Source: Ascaris suum (lineage: Eukaryota > Nematoda > Chromadorea > Rhabditida > Ascarididae). Taken from it: a stretch of 64,000 nt of DNA. Shown piece by piece: positions 21,750 through 34,222 of this stretch (position 1 is its first letter; each line of letters begins with the position of its first letter). Position numbers and translations under genes: made by a program. The notes under the pieces are model-generated. The model was not told where the DNA came from. It made no database searches and saw only the letters and a list, made by a program, of their open reading frames with translations. The stretch lies in contig CM024168.1 of NCBI GenBank assembly GCA_013433145.1, positions 10,796,184-10,860,183 of the forward strand, in the 5' to 3' direction.

Positions 21750-23200
21750 AGTGGCTAGTTTTTTTTTTTACTTATGATAGCAGCACAGCGATATCCTTGT
21801 AGCTGTTCTTGGACCCCACTAGATTTGTACTGAATAGTGAAGCAGCATCGAAAAATTTTATTTGCTTGGACGATGGCCATTAAATGTAGTGTTTCACTAT
21901 TCTCACATTCTGCCACACTTTATATCACGGTTACCTCCACACTTGTACATTTCGTCAGGCAGTCACTGCACTGAATGTCATAGCATTTTGCACCCGTCAC
22001 ATTACATAGCGGAACTTAATGACGCAAGGGTGACCTATCTTTTGGAAAACTTCTTGTCCAACTCATAAATAACCTCTAACAACTACTATGGTGTTAAAAG
22101 CGCGCTGTACAAACTGAACGATAGTTTTGGGAGATTTTATTCGAGAAGGAAGAGGCATGTTCTTCGGAATGTTGCGAGACCGGCATAACTGAACGAGTCA
22201 TCAGCGACGAAAGGAGTCTAACGTGCGAGTGACAGATATTATTTCAGGCATACGCATACTACCTCTCCACATGTACAATATTCTCTATGTAATCCGTCGT
22301 CGCCAGGCATTTTGCTTGTTTTCAGATTTCCCCGCTGCTTTCAGCGCGTTGTTAATTGCACTTCGAAGCACGTCTTCCGCGTGCCCTCTTCTCGAAAGCT
22401 TCGTTGCGGCTTCAATGCTGCTACTGCTGCAACAATTGAAATTTTTGTGTGCGTTGGCAACTGATAATTTAAATCATCGGCACATGCTTTTGCAAACTGC
22501 TCAGACGTTACAGATAAGGACGTCTAGAATGGAAGGAGGACCATGTCGTGACCGGGATTGACTGCTCTCGCTATTGAAGTATTAGAAATGTTGAAGGCCG
22601 GTCGATTGTGCACAAAAAAGTATACGATATTTGATGCCATCTTCTGAGGTTACCTTTGAACACTGAAATGGGGGAAAGTTTAGTTCCGCCGCGACAAACA
22701 AAAGTAACGGCGGGGACCAAGTAGATTTGATCTGTGTAGGTCATATTCCTTTCTCTTCCTCTTTTGTTGTTTTCTAAATTTCCACAGACTGCGCTGTCAT
22801 CACTATGGTACTGATTTTTTGCGCGAGACAGACTGTGCGCATATTAAGATCCCTCTGCATGCCCTCCATGTAAAAGTCAGGAAATTTCTGCAAAATATTG
22901 CCTTCCAGCAAGCGACAGCAAAAGCAGCTATACACCGAGTGACAGACAACGCACTTATTGCTCATTTAATGCGATAGGCAGTGGTGCACAAACATCACGA
23001 AATCCTTTCTGCCACCCCTCCATAAAGTGCAGAAGTTTCGATGGTCTGTAACAGATGTAATCTACATGCACCAACACGGATTAGCGGGAGCTTTGTAAGT
23101 GCAGTCTCATTTTAAAGTTTGGCAAGAGGTTTTGATGTGCATTTTTGTTGGGTGTGGCGTTAAAGAGCCAACCCAAGATATCTCTGTGTGATGAAACAGT
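21750..23200. other. No supportable gene
   Basis: Only short frames on both strands, without convincing splice-framed exons. Confidence 0.3.
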
Positions 23201-23281
23201 GACCTTTTGCTTTTATAGCGTTGTGTTTGCGCGCCATGTCATTGTCATTGTTTCAACTTGTACTTTGGGTCGGCCGAAGCC

Positions 23282-23316
23282 TATATAAGGCGGGCCTCAG
23301 CCCGTCGGAGTCAGTC
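23282..23316 (+). promoter_or_regulatory. TATA box plus initiator, core-promoter-like
   Basis: TATATAAG at 23282-23289 is followed at the canonical spacing (about 30 bases to the A) by TCAGTC at 23311-23316, which fits the invertebrate initiator consensus. The stretch is GC-rich compared with its surroundings. Most nematode genes lack such a neat TATA-Inr pair, while LTR retrotransposons often have one, so a solo LTR is one explanation. No start codon with a convincing coding frame follows closely. Confidence 0.45.
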
Positions 23317-24692
23317 TTATCCCTCGACTGCTCGCAGGCCGGCACCTCTGTCTCCTCGCGTCTATCTTCGACCTCCTCCCAATGATCTAGCGGCTAGGGA
23401 TGTAACAATTTTGATTTTAAAACTCGATTTATGCAATATTGCCTTTGATCGTTTCTCCGCATATTTCGTCTACTCTCGCGATTTGACATAAGTGACCGTG
23501 CTACCAAAGTTCATGCAAATCTTTATCGCAATGTTGATTATTTTTCTCTAACATTGCCCTTCGATTTTGGTTGGAGTTGTTGAAAAACGGTGATGATGAG
23601 CTTGTTTTCATTAGGCAAAATCATTAAGCGGTTCCATAGCTGTTCTGATAACAGTTGTCCTATTTTGCTCCAATCATGTGCGCCTCAACGTTTGAGGAAG
23701 TATTCTCTAGAAGACAAGCATTTTCGAAGTTGCCTTCTTCGAACGCTCAATTTGCCATCGAAGCTTTGCTAGCTGCTTCGGCATACGATACCTGCTTATA
23801 ATTCTTTTCTGCGTTTTCCAGCCTCACCTATACGCTCTTCAGAAATTTGTTAATTTCTTTCACGTCTCCTATTATTCATCTTTTTGTTTGACTATTATTT
23901 CCTCGAGTTCAGTATACAGCACGTGTATCTCATCTCCTACATAGTTCTTTTCCTCCATCGTTCATAGTTTTTGTCTCTGCCAGTTCATTTGTATGTGAGT
24001 TTTGACAGTTTGCTTTTGGTTTGCATCCTTGAAGTTCCACAGAGTTCGCATGATGATAACGCAGTTCAGTGGAATTCTTGGTCCTATCTTCTTTTACATT
24101 CCTCACAAATAATCGTGTCCGTATTTGTTTCGGCCTTAACTTCCGTTCTTTATCTCGCAAGAAAGTGGCATGTGTTCAGTGTGCTAATATTCTGCGACAA
24201 GATCTCACGGGATTTCCGGTACAAAAGGTGATACGCTGCAAAAGTACAATATTATCTTACATCTGCTTTTTAATTCATTGCTTCGTGCTCGCCTCGAAAC
24301 GGCGCCCTAACTTATTAGAATAGCACGTGCGCAGTATATTTCACTAATGCAATACAGAGCGTCCTACATTTTCGTGCGCAAGATCCAAGAACAAGGGGAC
24401 GATGCCGTTAGATTTTTATCTCCTCGCATTCGTTTATGTCGAACATTTTAAGAAATCTCTTTGAAGGAAACTCAACCTCGACCAATGAAGAAGTGCCATA
24501 AGGAACATGAAGCAAACTTAATGTATGAGTGAGTTCCATAAGGAATACGAATTTATAAAATGAGAAGAAACTGGTACCTACAAACTCAGTGAATTGTGAT
24601 TTGTGTAGAGTCAGGAGAGCGAGAGAGCATGCTTGGATCGTCTGAAAGTTTAGTTGGACAAAAATTTGACTTTCTCTGTCCTTTTGTTTTAG

Positions 24693-24755
24693 ATCGCGCA
24701 GCTGCTACGAAAGCGGCGAGGGAACAGTCGAAGACACCACGCAAATCATCGCAGA
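24693..24755 (+). CDS. Small basic internal exon
   Basis: The acceptor TTTTGTTTTAG gives two bases, then RAAATKAAREQSKTPRKSSQ, then one base before GTATGG. The Ala/Lys/Ser-rich composition matches the exons at 19802 and 28365. It ends in phase 1 and the next exon (27573) begins with two bases, so they join in frame. Confidence 0.45.
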
Positions 24756-25196
24756 GTATGGCACTTTCTATCTCCTTTGTTCTTTAGTGCGAATTTATTA
24801 GTCACCATGAGAGTAATCATATAAATTGTGAACATTGGATGGTAAGAAATAGTGCTAGGTGATTTACTTTATTGCGAACAATGAATATATAACAAACGTT
24901 TAAATTTGAAAGACGTTTCATTCGCTTCAATGAATAAACCGTAGAGGGAGGGGAGGGGGTGGGGGGTGCTGAATAACTGTTATTTCACATTTTGCTCTGC
25001 AGGTTTGCTCAGCATTCAATCTTACCTATTGCATAACTGCACTAAGGATTTATCTACTTGGCCAGGCGTTGCGCTCTACAAATTCAGTGAACTCTTTGCG
25101 ACGAATTTTATCACATCCCTAAAGCATTAGTCATCCATGAACCATCTCTTGATGGCAGCCACTGCCGAGTGAAGCACAAACACTAACGGTCAAAAT

Positions 25197-25254
25197 GGCG
25201 ACTGCGTGACAATTTTTCATGTTATGGCGACTGCGTGACAATTTTTCATGTTAT
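25197..25254. repeat. Perfect 29-bp tandem duplication
   Basis: Two adjacent identical 29-base units starting GGCGACTGCGTGAC. No open frame or structure is attached; a recent slippage or unequal-exchange event. Confidence 0.9.
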
Positions 25255-25259
25255 TGAGG

Positions 25260-27320
25260 ACATTACTCTAATATGCAGTATTACAAGGTCTTTTATAGCT
25301 GCAACTGCAGCAGGGATTTGTGAGGCTCTGCTCTAAGCCTGTATATGTATATGTAAAAATTGAATATCTATGAAGCCCACAGTTTGATGTCGAGACACTT
25401 TATCGGCAGCCCACAGAAGACACGACCCATCTCGAGTTAGTTTCATGTTACGCGCGGATAATGGTGCCACCTAAGATTCACTGTGGGTGGCAAATACACT
25501 TTTCTGAAGGTTAAACATTTCCTTTAGCTTCACTAAAACGTTTTCCCTGAGGCATTCGTATCGGCTGCCCCGCAAAATCTCACCTCTCCACTCTACGGCA
25601 TTCGTCGGTGTTACGTCAGCAATCATGAACAGGGAACGTCAGACTCGCTAGCTCTCCCCCTCACGTACGATACAAACATCTTGACTCCACAGCAACTAGG
25701 TTGAACCCATGCGACATTCCCTATGTTGTAATGCGGACTTCTGCAGCACAAAACGGTCTGAAGGAACTCCAAAGCAACAGACTGTGCATAATGACAGTGA
25801 GCGCCCGTTTGAACAAGCAACGCATTGTCGATTCATAAAAATCAAGTTGTCTTCCTTCAATTAGGAAGTGCTTGAGCATCTGGAATACATGGTGTAGACG
25901 CTAGACATAGAGCCTATACCCGTCAAATCTGGCCAGCACGGAGGTTTCCTCACTAGAAGGAAAGGTGGGGTTTGAAGATTTTGATACCATAGCAGTGAGA
26001 TATACTAGAAAGAAAGCTTTGAGGATTGCACCGTGTTTGGGGATCGGATGGCACCGTAACCTCCATTCAATGACACCAATCACATTCGAGAAGTTAAGCA
26101 GAAAACTGCTTCCCGTGCACAGCGGAGGATGAATATAAGAAATGCAAATGCGTAACCACAACTGCAGCAATTCCATTTGCTTTGTACACAAACATCAGAG
26201 TTGCCTGTTGTTCTCATTCCTATGCTGCCAATACGACTAAAATAGAGCACCTTAAAATTATACTGCTCTCGTAATCTTCGCAGAATGTGCACTTCCTGAG
26301 AGATTTTCCAAATAGTGTATGTTCACTTCTGAAAGCGGCAAAGTCATCTGCTTGCTAGTAGTAGTCAGTGGGGTATAACTTTATACGCTAAGTTATCTAC
26401 TGATCACAATATCAATAATGTTCCAAAACCAAATAGTGATTGAAGGTAAGAGCCCTTTCCATGCCCTCTAGGTAATCCCTGAAGAAAGTATTTAATTTTA
26501 ACGAATCTAAAAATTCCATTTCTATAACCTGAAAAATGAGCCTTGTCTAGATGAAGCTTTTGTTTGTCCTTAAAATTTCTCATATCCATCATGAATGCTC
26601 AGCGACGAGGCCTTTCTCATTTGCAAGCCAGATTGCGGTGCAGTTAATGGACCGCACAAAATTCATCAAGAAAGTTGTCGAGGTACTATCAGGCTTGCTT
26701 ACTTGTTTTTATTCTAGCATAAAATAACCAAGCCCATCAACCGAGACACTGAATCATTTTCCGGCAATTCATTACAGCAAATTTACTCACGGAAATGGAC
26801 AGAATAAATTTTGTTCTCAGTACCGACATCATTTTGCGTATCTGTTTTGCGAGTCATAATTCGAAGTTGTGGCCGAATTTTGTTTTTTATGTTGTCGGTT
26901 TAATTCTCACTCGGTTACTTCTGCTTTCTTTCCATTCACCTTCACCTTTCACTCGATTTAGACATTTGTCACAGTCCTTATGCATTTTACTATTTCATTG
27001 ATATGTGACAAAGCTTTCCAAAGCAAAAGTTTGTTGTTCCCGGGCACGTTTCCGTAACTTTTTTTGTATCGTAATATGCAACAGTTGCTCCATATTGGTG
27101 CACAGCAGATTTCAATCCTCAATAAATAATCGGGGGGCTTATCAGCGTTAACAATCAGTTGCCTCATGGTAGACTTGAAATTATAGGATACTGTGGTGAG
27201 AAGTTATTCACGCTTCAACTTTTGAGAGCCAAGTCCTGCTAACGGCTACAAGTCCAAAATCTTGCTTTCTCTAGTCATCTGAAAATCCCAAAGTTATGTA
27301 GCTAACAGCTTGGTTTTTGC
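25260..27320. other. Intron-like, no supportable gene
   Basis: Frames on both strands are short. Probably intronic to the plus-strand exons on either side. Confidence 0.3.
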
Positions 27321-27572
27321 TTGTTTGCAGCTTCCCCCCCCCCCCCCCGCGCCTCCAAATCCTGGCTCGTCAAACTATACATAACAACTATTCCTGAGTT
27401 TTAGCGAGTCATACACGTCAGTACTGTTATTGAAAAAAAACTGCCGCTGTCGAATGTTTTCCAATGCATAGTTTCAAAATCAGTGAAATATAGAGCGCAT
27501 ATGCACAAGAATCCATTTGCGTTCTCCCATGAGTGCAGTATTGCCATTGTTTTGCTCGTGGGATTCATTTAG

Positions 27573-27815
27573 ATGGAAAGAGTCTCGCTAAAGAACAGGG
27601 AAATGGAACGCATCCAACAGCACTCCCTATGGCACACGACAAATCTGCAGCTTCTGATGGCCAGGCTGTCGTCCAAACAATCCAAACAATAGGTTCTTCT
27701 GCTCAGGTCGATACATCAAACGTAAGAGAATCTGGAACTGCAGAAGGGCCCAACAAACAACAATCATTGGGAAGCGCACCTATAAAGTCAACGTATATTC
27801 AGCTGCAGGCAGAGG
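27573..27815 (+). CDS. Gln/Ser/Thr-rich internal exon
   Basis: After GATTCATTTAG the frame reads DGKSLAKEQGNGTHPTALPM and then GQAVVQTIQTIGSSAQVDT, with SAPIKSTYIQLQAEG before a GTACGA donor. It begins with two bases and ends with one. The following short exon at 27879 (GGCTCCGCGACCAG, then GTACTT) starts with two bases and fits. The composition is disordered and low in aromatics. No domain is recognised. Likely in the same transcript as 24693-24755 by phase and composition (inference). Confidence 0.5.
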
Positions 27816-27944
27816 GTACGAATCTTTCGAAAATCTGTCAGAACTACTCAATTCATGTCCTCATGTTTATTCTCGTAGGGCTCCGCGACCAGGTACTTCG
27901 GGTATGGCGCAATAGTTCTGCTAATTGTCACTCTTTCATCTTAG

Positions 27945-28024
27945 CCGCCCAAACTGTCTCACCGCAGATGATCGCCCGCAAAAGAAATCCTTCTGTAGGA
28001 AAACTGAAACAATTACGCAGATAG
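27945..28024 (+). CDS. Possible small exon
   Basis: After CATCTTAG a frame reads AQTVSPQMIARKRNPSVGKL and KQLRR to a stop at 28022. It shares the basic, Ser/Pro/Gln composition of its neighbours, but the junction with 27879-27892 is not in phase as I read it. Confidence 0.3.
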
Positions 28025-28126
28025 TGGCATTAGCGACAGAACGCTGAGTTAACGTATAACAATAACCTTTATATGCGCTGTTCCTTTCGTAGCTTTGCCA
28101 GTAGAAGGCTGGCGAGATAGATGCTC

Positions 28127-28260
28127 TGTTTACTGGAAAGTGCCGATCGTGATGAAGTGGCCGAAAGGAATAGAAAAGTGAACGGCAGTACAACTAACAT
28201 GAGCTCTCTGTTGACATTCAAGAACAATATTAAGCAAGCAGAACTAGGAAAGAAGGTCAC
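28127..28260 (+). CDS. Possible charged exon
   Basis: The frame reads ADRDEVAERNRKVNGSTTNM and LLTFKNNIKQAELGKK, followed by GTCACT, which could be a weak donor; the frame itself runs on to 28402. The Glu/Lys/Asn-rich pattern is compatible with a coiled coil. The 5' limit is uncertain. Confidence 0.3.
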
Positions 28261-28364
28261 TTTGACCCAAGAAACCATTGAAAAACGCATGACTGCTGCT
28301 TTCTTTGGACGTTCTTGGAAGAAAACAGCTTTGTGGGGAAGAGCGGGGATAGAATACGCGTTAA

Positions 28365-28586
28365 AAGCAGTCAAAAGCTCACTTATTTTCGAGAATCTCT
28401 AAGTTTCTTCAAGATTCAAACGGGCTGGAAGCATGGGAAAGGAAGGGTGCGGAAAAATCATGTACTCTGTTGGGAGATGGCAGGAATTTCCTAACAAAAG
28501 TGAAACATAGCAGTGCTCAGCAAGAGAAGACAGATGTTAAAAAATCCTCGAAGCATAGAAAACCGCGTGGAACCTCTTTTTCTGAG
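28365..28586 (+). CDS. 74-codon open exon, Lys/Ser-rich, no Met start
   Basis: The frame is open from 28365 to a GTTTAT at 28587: AHLFSRISKFLQDSNGLEAW, then GRNFLTKVKHSSAQQEKTDV and KKSSKHRKPRGTSFSE. Strongly protein-like and basic. The acceptor is uncertain (TTTTCGAG or CTCTAAG are options). The next open stretch (28623-28739) is in the same frame 36 bases later, but the bases between contain stops and do not form a normal intron. Confidence 0.45.
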
Positions 28587-28622
28587 GTTTATTATAGCTA
28601 AGAAAACTCTTAACTTAAAGCA

Positions 28623-28739
28623 GATAATGGATCTTTTTCAACACAACCATCGCATGGAGTATCGCTGCTTCCCAGCTCTGAGCGTGTTAGCGCCTCCATC
28701 GTTTCGCGATTTGCAGGCATGCAAACATCAGTGCACTTG
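28623..28739 (+). CDS. Ser/Pro-rich exon with strong donor
   Basis: 39 codons, DNGSFSTQPSHGVSLLPSSE and RVSASIVSRFAGMQTSVHL, end in phase 0 at GTAAGAAA. The composition continues the disordered style of the preceding exons. Start uncertain: the CAG at 28621-28623 leaves two bases, which does not match the previous exon as read. Confidence 0.45.
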
Positions 28740-29129
28740 GTAAGAAAATTGCCACAAGGTGCGACATCTAACATGCCTTAGGAGTAAATTTTCCAGTACG
28801 ACCTGCTTCCACTTGTGTTCAGGTGTTCCATATGCATGTGACGGTCAGTTGAGGAGGGCGTTTCGCACTGCTGCACAACTGTCTAGTTGCAAAGAATGCC
28901 GCCTTTAACTTGACGCAGACTGCGTGATTCAGAAGGTGATTTCAAAAGAAAAAGAGCTTGAAAGGGAGCTCATAATTTAGTAACAAAGTTGAAGGCAAAA
29001 CATTAGCTTCTAACATGGAGGGATTGCCCAATAAGAGCGTGGTGCCTTCGCTGGCGGAAAGAATGGAAGCGGCCTGAAGATTATCTGCGAGGAGATATCC
29101 TGATGAGTCGTTGCTGCATTTCTGAGGAG

Positions 29130-29240
29130 CTTGGTCAGTGATGCTTCGCGCGGAGCAGACGAGAATGCACTAGCGATCGACGAGCAGTATGAAAAGAAGG
29201 CCCGCTTCGGAGCATCGTATTTAAACGAACATAGAAGCTT
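29130..29240 (+). CDS. Possible exon, unknown
   Basis: After GAGCTTGGTCAG a frame reads DASRGADENALAIDEQYEKK and ARFGASYLNEHRS. Charged and helix-like. The minus strand is also open here, so support is limited. Confidence 0.28.
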
Positions 29241-29339
29241 TAGTTGCATTTCCCGAAATGCGTTAAGGATTCAAATCCCGCTTTACATGAACACCATGAT
29301 CGCCAACACCTTTTCAGACCACTATAAGGTATAGTGCAG

Positions 29340-31040
29340 CGGGGAAGTGAATAAAGCACAAAATTTACTTGTTCTACACCGCAGTTTCGCAACAAAAATA
29401 TCTACCTGCTAAGCCTGTGGCGAATCCGTCAAAGTGCGCAAATGACGAAATCATTCGCTAGGTAACTCAATTTGAAGGCCGCTCTCAAATCTCTGTGGAA
29501 TGCCATTTGCATACAGCGCGAATAAAATCACCCTATGGTAAACATCTGTCGGTGATCCGGCACAAGAACCCACAGTCTGACTTATAGTTACACTTCCTCC
29601 ATCCTCCAGTAACTCTCGAATACCGTTTCGTCGGATTTATCGCGGCAACGTTGCATGGTTAAATTATGAATGCTAAACAGTGGATTATGACGATCATCCA
29701 CAAAAGGCTAGTCGTGGCATCAGTTGCGCGATAGTTAGTGGTGGGTTATGCTATTAAGCGGGACGTATAAAAATGCTGGATCGCAGAATGGTCACATTGC
29801 TGTATAAGGGTCGCTTTACTGATTTATGCAAATATTTGCCTTGTTTTGAACATTTCGCTTTCTGGATCGTAGAACGCCTTCCTAGCAGTGCATTTTTTCT
29901 GTCCATCGACTAATTTTAACGGAGAGACAGTTGAGGGGCAAAAAACGTCGCATTTTCAGTCATTGCAATGCTTGCATGTGAGGGGCCATCAATAATATAC
30001 TGCTGACGAAGCCGAATATGAGTTGAACTTCTTAGCAAGGTGCACTAATTATCTTTCGACGCCACTCTTAGGAAGAAAGGGAAGTATGGAAGAGAGAGGG
30101 AATTTCAGGAGTTGAAGAGAATATATATTATCGTCAATCTAAGGGAAAAGGCCAGTATGCCGAAGGATCCCCTTTGCGCCGATGATTTACAAACAGAGCT
30201 TCTGCTTATACGGTAGCCATGTTAGAAGTGGCCGAAATGGCCAACACCTGCAATCATCATCTTGTCCAATCTGGCAAGCTCAGAAGACTGTCTTATATTG
30301 GAAATCCTTCGCAGTAAGACACTTTATCTATTGTAAGACAACGCAAAGAAGTACTGCTGCAAACCATCAGAACGAGGTGAATATTTACAGCAATCATTTA
30401 TTGATGACCAGAATAATGCACTTCTGCTTCATGCTGGACACCTAACAGGGGTAAATGCTGAACACTAAAAAGATCAGGTCGTCAAGTTTTAAGGAATGAA
30501 GCGCTGAAACTCTCCTGGTTAATTTTGAAAAACAAAGAATAAAATGTGATCTAACATAGATGGACTTTCTAAGACAAATTTAGAAATATCGTAATAAATT
30601 AACGCAATGAAAACCAGCATGTAGATCAAGCAGCAGAATATGCGGACGCTAGAAGCGTGCCTCAGAGCATCAAGCGCGCTGATTTTGAGTATCTTTTTGA
30701 TTTCGGATTCCTCAATCCTCAGCTGAACATTATGAGAAAACGAGGAATATTTGTCATACAATTAGTTGGTAGCTGATCATGAATTGGTGAAGATACGCGA
30801 CGGAAATCTACTCCACCATTCTCTTTATTTAATGTACGATCTGCTGGGCAAGGCCAAATTATGTGGCTCTGCCTGTCGATCTGTCCACTCCCTTATTTCG
30901 CAGTTTATCTGTGTAGAACGTAAGGCTTATCTTTGTTTTCTGTCCTTGGTTGAGAGAGCTTCATGTTCAGTGTCTTCTTCAGTTTTGTTGTACGTTATTT
31001 CCACGTTACGTTCTGACAGACTCGAAGTATGACGGTGCAT
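29340..31040. other. No confident gene
   Basis: Only short frames on both strands; nothing splice-framed. Confidence 0.3.
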
Positions 31041-31081
31041 CAAAGTGCAGAACGGTTCGATGCGCCTGAAACTTCGAGCAG

Positions 31082-31236
31082 CGACGTCACCAAGTAACGC
31101 TTTTACAGATGTGAAGGAGATAGAATCAATGCCAGTCCATCTAGAGGCAATCGGGCGCATGAAGGTTCGCAGTAACAGTGACAGCGTCTATTTTCCGATT
31201 CATCCAGGATACAACACGGAAACAAAGGACATGTGA
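31082..31236 (+). CDS. Terminal exon, unknown plus-strand gene
   Basis: The acceptor CTTCGAGCAG is followed by two bases and 50 residues to a TGA: TSPSNAFTDVKEIESMPVHL, then RSNSDSVYFPIHPGYNTETK. The length fits the phase. It may be the 3' end of the plus-strand exon series at 24.7-28.7 kb. A minus-strand frame overlaps (30927-31160), but its splice context is poorer. Confidence 0.4.
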
Positions 31237-31640
31237 CACTGACGAAGGTAGACTGTTATGCGGGCTCAAGTGTGCATTATATCATCCACATGTTAATGTT
31301 CTAAAGCTGTCATATTTTACCTGCAATAAATTCCTGACGTAATCGCCCGATTCTCCGCGTTTTAACATCGAAAGTACTGGCTAAAATAAGGGTTCGAAAA
31401 TGAAGCCAGAACGGATGGCTCACGGCCTTCTTTGAAAACTTCAAACGTCTAAAGGTGGGTACGGAGTACCGTAACACATCAAATTGCGACTATGATGTTG
31501 AACTTTACACTTGAAATTTGCAAAGCTATAGTCCAGCTTAATGTGGTTGAACCTTCAGACTTCCTAGCTTGGCGGTGGGGAAAACGCATAATGTTTGCAT
31601 CCAAAGTGCCTTTAGTGCCTTTACTCCCTCTTAGAGTAAC

Positions 31641-31742
31641 CTTGTCATCCTCCGTAAGTCCTCGGATCCCACCAAACGCTTCTCGTTCGGAGTCTTCCGT
31701 CGCAGTACAGTTCCTCAACTCATTTCTTGGTGATATTGCATT
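31641..31742 (-). CDS. Internal exon, unknown minus-strand gene
   Basis: The minus-strand acceptor TTCATCTTCAG and a GTTACT donor frame exactly 34 codons in phase 0: NAISPRNELRNCTATEDSER, then GGIRGLTEDDK. If the donor is ignored the frame runs on to 31479. Charged and protein-like. It could be a downstream exon of the gene at 32927-33599. Confidence 0.38.
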
Positions 31743-32926
31743 CTGAAGATGAACGACCACTGGTTGTCATAGCTAAAAATTGCACTGAAGACTAGCAAGA
31801 GCTCGGTGCGACGGTTCCGAATGTTTCGTGCTTACTTCAAACGCCTGAAAGCATGCCATGCGCTGTCAAAAAGGAAGCGAGAAGACGGGCCGCACGAGTT
31901 CCACGGAGTCAGCCAAAGCCGTGCGCACGTGGGGAGGGGTGGAGCGGATGTCATAGTTTCTCATGGTGAGGTGAGCAGAGGGAATGAGGAGTGCAAACTT
32001 ACTCCCTCCCCAAACTCTTTTCTTTGCTAACCTTAACTTGAGTAATTGAAGGGATAATCGATATCGCCACTGCGACATCTCATCTGTCTCCCTAATTTCA
32101 AAACCAAGACTAAGCGAATCGAATGACATCTCTCTTCGATATCTTCAGTCGTAAAGCCAACTGATTGCCAATACAGCCACTCCCGTTGATCGAACCTCAA
32201 AACATGTCACTGGGTTCAAAAATGTAAAATATTTTGGTGCAATTAAAACAGGTTGGATCTTAATGTTGCAGTGGTCGAATCATAAAATCAAACGTTTTAA
32301 AAGATTGGCACCAACACCTCAATCTTTCAAACACTATTCATTACATTATCAGAAAGTTGGTCAGATGACTCGAATCCGAAGACATATATTATACCGCTCA
32401 TCTAGCGCTAGTTCTCATCAGTAACTTCTCTGCGAAACCTGAAATGTCACTTCTGCGGATAGGCAAGAGCCGCTGTCGTGCCAACTTTACTGGCATGCCT
32501 TCGTTCTTGCATTTCCTCCAGTTTGTTTCGGACCAACTGTTTTACTTCAAATCACCACGGATATTCAGCTGCAACATTTTTTTAGCCATTACTTAACGCA
32601 TTTTCGGAAAGAGAGAAGAACGCCGGATAGGACTCTTGTGTTCTGTCGAATTTTCATAGAACTTTTGCTAAGCGAGTTTTATAAGCTCGTTAATGACGTC
32701 TGAGTTGGCGGAGTGAGTGCCTCCGTGGTACCTACTCGAACTTTCCCCCAAATGTTGGACCTGTGCACTTCCACTCACTCACAACTTTTCTTGGCGAATG
32801 GTCGGTCGCTTTGAATCATCAACGTTGCGGTGGCATTCAGGTCTATAAGTTAGTAAGTCGTTTGTTCAAGGATGACGTGTACAGAGGTGCTGATCGCCTT
32901 GTGCAGGTGTGGGTAGTTTTTCGTAC

Positions 32927-33599
32927 CTAACGTCTTCGTTTAACGATAGTCCGCGTCCACTAATTTTCACGTGCAGTGAGTTGAAGAAAAATTCAGTAGT
33001 TGTCTGAAATAGTGTGTGGAAGGAGGCCTGTGTGTGCTGAAGCCTTCCCTGAGGGTTGTTGTTGTGTGACAAATCCTCCCCCACCTTGCCGAAGGAGATT
33101 TTCATGTTGGCGAGGTCATCCGCGGAGAGTTTTGTGTTCCTGAAATCCACCGCAAGAGTGAAAAGTACTGGGACCCCCTGCCCAAGCCCCACATGAGATG
33201 GAAGGTGGTCCGAAAACAGTTGCCTTATCAGAAGGTAGTCCTCGATTGTTCATGCTATTCCTCTGTATCGTTTTTGCATACAATTACGATGGATTAGCAA
33301 TTTTTGAAAAATTACGGTTTCGGCATTACCTCACGTTTGAATGGAGGTGATTTGATGAAGTAGCTGCGGTTGATATCCAAAGCTGTGTTTGCGCAGGACA
33401 CGATGGTACGCTTGCTGCGGCATATGTAGAAAGGCCATGATCTTTTGTGGCTCTTGGCTTTTGGTACAAGTGAAATCCGTGAGTTGTCTGCACAGGGAAT
33501 ATTGCCTCCTGAGGAAACCTCATCTGGATGTGTTGAGTTTTGTTCTGGACGTTGAAGTTTTTCTTTTTCCGTGCAAACGCAGAGGCTTGCGTTAATTAT
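32927..33599 (-). CDS. Two-exon minus-strand gene fragment (33330-33599 and 32927-33177)
   Basis: Exon 1 follows TTTGGATTCAG and is 90 codons (CVCTEKEKLQRPEQNSTHPD, then RISLVPKAKSHKRSWPFYIC, then DINRSYFIKSPPFKRE), ending in phase 0 at a consensus GTAATG. Exon 2 follows GGGCTTGGGCAG in phase 0 (GVPVLFTLAVDFRNTKLSAD, then NMKISFGKVGEDLSHNNN) and ends at AG|GTACGA. Together about 173 residues. The phase match and both good donors make this one of the better unknown gene models. No family is recognised. The first 177 bases of exon 1 are duplicated at 34223-34399. Confidence 0.5.
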
Positions 33600-33700
33600 C
33601 TGAATCCAAATACTTTGAAGCACGAGATCTTCCAAGCAATCGAGCGGCTTTTTTGCAAATCTTTTGAAATGTTTTACGCACTATACTTATGGCTGCAAAT
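33423..33700. repeat. 278-bp direct repeat, copy 1
   Basis: Aligns without gaps to 34223-34500 with 3 substitutions (33534, 33584 and 33651), about 98.9 percent identity. It covers the end of the intron before exon 1 of the minus-strand gene plus the first 177 bases of that exon. Flanks on both sides are unrelated. Confidence 0.95.
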
Positions 33701-34222
33701 TCCACTCAGTACAACCTATAAAGAAATTGATGCAGTCAGCATAACCTTGACCCAAACCTTATCAGAGTGCTTGGTTTTATTAGGAGACCGTTTTCACCTG
33801 CTTCGTATTATTGTGTTTTGTCATGTTCGCATGAAAGTGCCGCAGATAAGCAATTCTTGAGAAGCCTGTGTCTTGGCGTACTCCGTCATGACATGTTGGG
33901 TGGTAAAGCAGCTACGCCCGTATGCAGTTTCTAAGGTCATGACGATAACCTTAGCAGTTTCAGGAAGTCATGCCATCTACGGCTAACACTCTCTTTCCTT
34001 GACGACTGCTTCAGAGCGGACCTCCTGTTGTTGTTATGTTTCTTTATCGTTCTACAAAGGGAGATGATAGTATCAGAAGCCTAAAACACAAAGATAGAAT
34101 TAATAGACCGATGTTAAACGATAAAATGTTAACAAAGTAGGTTTTAGACATGAATGAAATAAATATGCGAATAAAAGGGGAACGCGTTTCGGCGCTTATC
34201 CGTTGACGTATACACCTGAGTT

